Source: Chara braunii (Eukaryota; Streptophyta; Charophyceae; Charales; Characeae). From it: a stretch of 51,203 nt of DNA. The DNA is taken from positions 341,085-392,287 of the forward strand of contig BFEA01000658.1 of NCBI GenBank assembly GCA_003427395.1, in the 5' to 3' direction. The position numbers and the translations under genes are program-made. This document shows positions 50,686 to 51,203 of this stretch, piece by piece (within the stretch, counting starts at the first letter, position 1; every line of letters begins with the position of its first letter). The notes beneath the pieces were generated by a model, which searched no databases, was not told the origin of the DNA, and worked only from the letters and a program-made list of their open reading frames with translations.

Positions 50686-50690
<5 letters not shown>
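47798..50690. other. 2.9-kb interval without supportable gene
   Basis: Plus-strand frames (47799-48479, 48922-49407) and minus frames lack motifs and have uneven composition. T-runs occur at 48930, 49780 and 49980. A minus-strand segment at 48288-48509 (VWERLFLVGLVEVNAW, then SGWVILGK) weakly resembles the first blocks of the P family. CCGACACCTCCACCATTTTTGTAGGGG near 49528 looks like a primer site next to an LTR start but has no partner copy. Confidence 0.4.

Positions 50691-50751
<61 letters not shown>
50691..50751. repeat. (AG)n microsatellite
   Basis: About 30 uninterrupted AG dinucleotides preceded by purine-rich sequence. The minus frame across it is a run of S and L. Confidence 0.97.
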
Positions 50752-50755
<4 letters not shown>

Positions 50756-50879
50756 TCACATCCTAATCAACCTTGCCCCCTTGACCTGCCTCTACCTAGA
50801 ATCCCGTGTACCCCCTTGCAATCCTCGTGACTTTCGAGTGGATGAAGGAGACGATAGAGAAGAAGGGTTGGGGTGGTTG

Positions 50880-51203
50880 GCTATGGTGGATGGGTGTAGG
50901 TGATGGAGGAAGAAGAAGGGTTGAGGTGGTCGGCCATAGTGGATGGGTATAGGTGATGGAGGTAGAAGAAGGGTTGGGGGTGGTCGACTATGGTGGATGG
51001 GTGTAGGTGATGGAGGTAGAAGAAGGGTTGGAGGTGGTCGGCTATGGTGGATGGGCGTAGGCGACGGGGGTAGAAGACGGGTTGGGGGTGGTCGGCTATG
51101 GTGGATGCGTGTAGGTGACGGAGGCGGAAGAAGGGTTGGGGGTGGTCGGCTATGGTGGATGGGTGTAGGTGATGGAGGTGGAAGAAGGGTTGGGGGTGGT
51201 CGG
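50880..51203. repeat. 54-bp minisatellite running off the window edge
   Basis: The unit begins CTATGGTGGATGGGTGTAGG and ends GGTTGGGGGTGGTCGG. Starts are at 50881, 50934, 50988, 51042, 51096 and 51150 (one 53-bp step, then 54 bp), and the last unit is complete at the window end. Units differ by a few substitutions each. The 54-bp period equals 18 codons, but TAG and TGA interrupt most frames, so coding is not supported. Confidence 0.93.

Overview
This window is nuclear DNA of a eukaryote, most likely of the green-plant (streptophyte) lineage. The evidence is chromodomain-type Ty3/gypsy retrotransposons primed by initiator-methionine tRNA, tRNA-derived SINEs, LINEs with the zinc-binding C-terminus usual in plants, TTTAGGG-like motifs and abundant satellites. 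The repeat style reminds me of a charophyte alga such as Chara, but that is a guess. I found no convincing host gene, functional tRNA, rRNA or CRISPR array. Almost everything recognisable is a transposable element or its relic, and nearly all coding relics lie on the minus strand.

Layout. 1-4058: tandem repeats, unexplained AT-rich and proline-rich DNA, a perfect hairpin, and a tRNA-derived SINE with its target-site duplication (TSD) lying head to head with a second tRNA-like element. 4059-24011: gypsy element A (minus strand) with 1.3-1.4 kb LTRs, PBS, PPT, gag, protease, RT, RNase H and integrase. Element A is split inside RNase H by a second gypsy chromovirus, element B (7459-17733), with 350-bp LTRs, a 5-bp TSD, an exact iMet PBS and its own gag-to-chromodomain reading frames. 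24012-25560: T-rich and CA-rich minisatellites and tRNA-like repeats. 25561-27695: a CTCTA pentanucleotide satellite interrupted by a 362-bp poly(A)-tailed LINE-tail fragment. 28661-36301: a 5'-truncated LINE (LINE B) framed by a 16-bp TSD, with a second LINE of the same family (LINE A) nested in its 3' tail.

37538-43981 is a third, different gypsy-type gag-pol relic (element C) with many stop codons and no visible LTRs. Upstream of its gag, on the same strand, is the most unusual part of the window: four tandem, diverged copies of one unrecognised protein of about 230-255 residues (44461-47797). One copy is open from end to end and the other three carry stops or frame breaks. They share an N-terminal, a central (VGGW-EF ... 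GPF-G) and a C-terminal (RRE ... YVDD) block. 47798-51203 has no supportable gene and ends in a GA microsatellite and a 54-bp minisatellite that runs off the window.

The elements do not work together as a pathway. The window is a record of layered insertions: B into A, A into a T-rich minisatellite, LINE A into LINE B, and a LINE tail into the CTCTA satellite. Frames have decayed since, with several stops that look like C-to-T (or G-to-A) changes.
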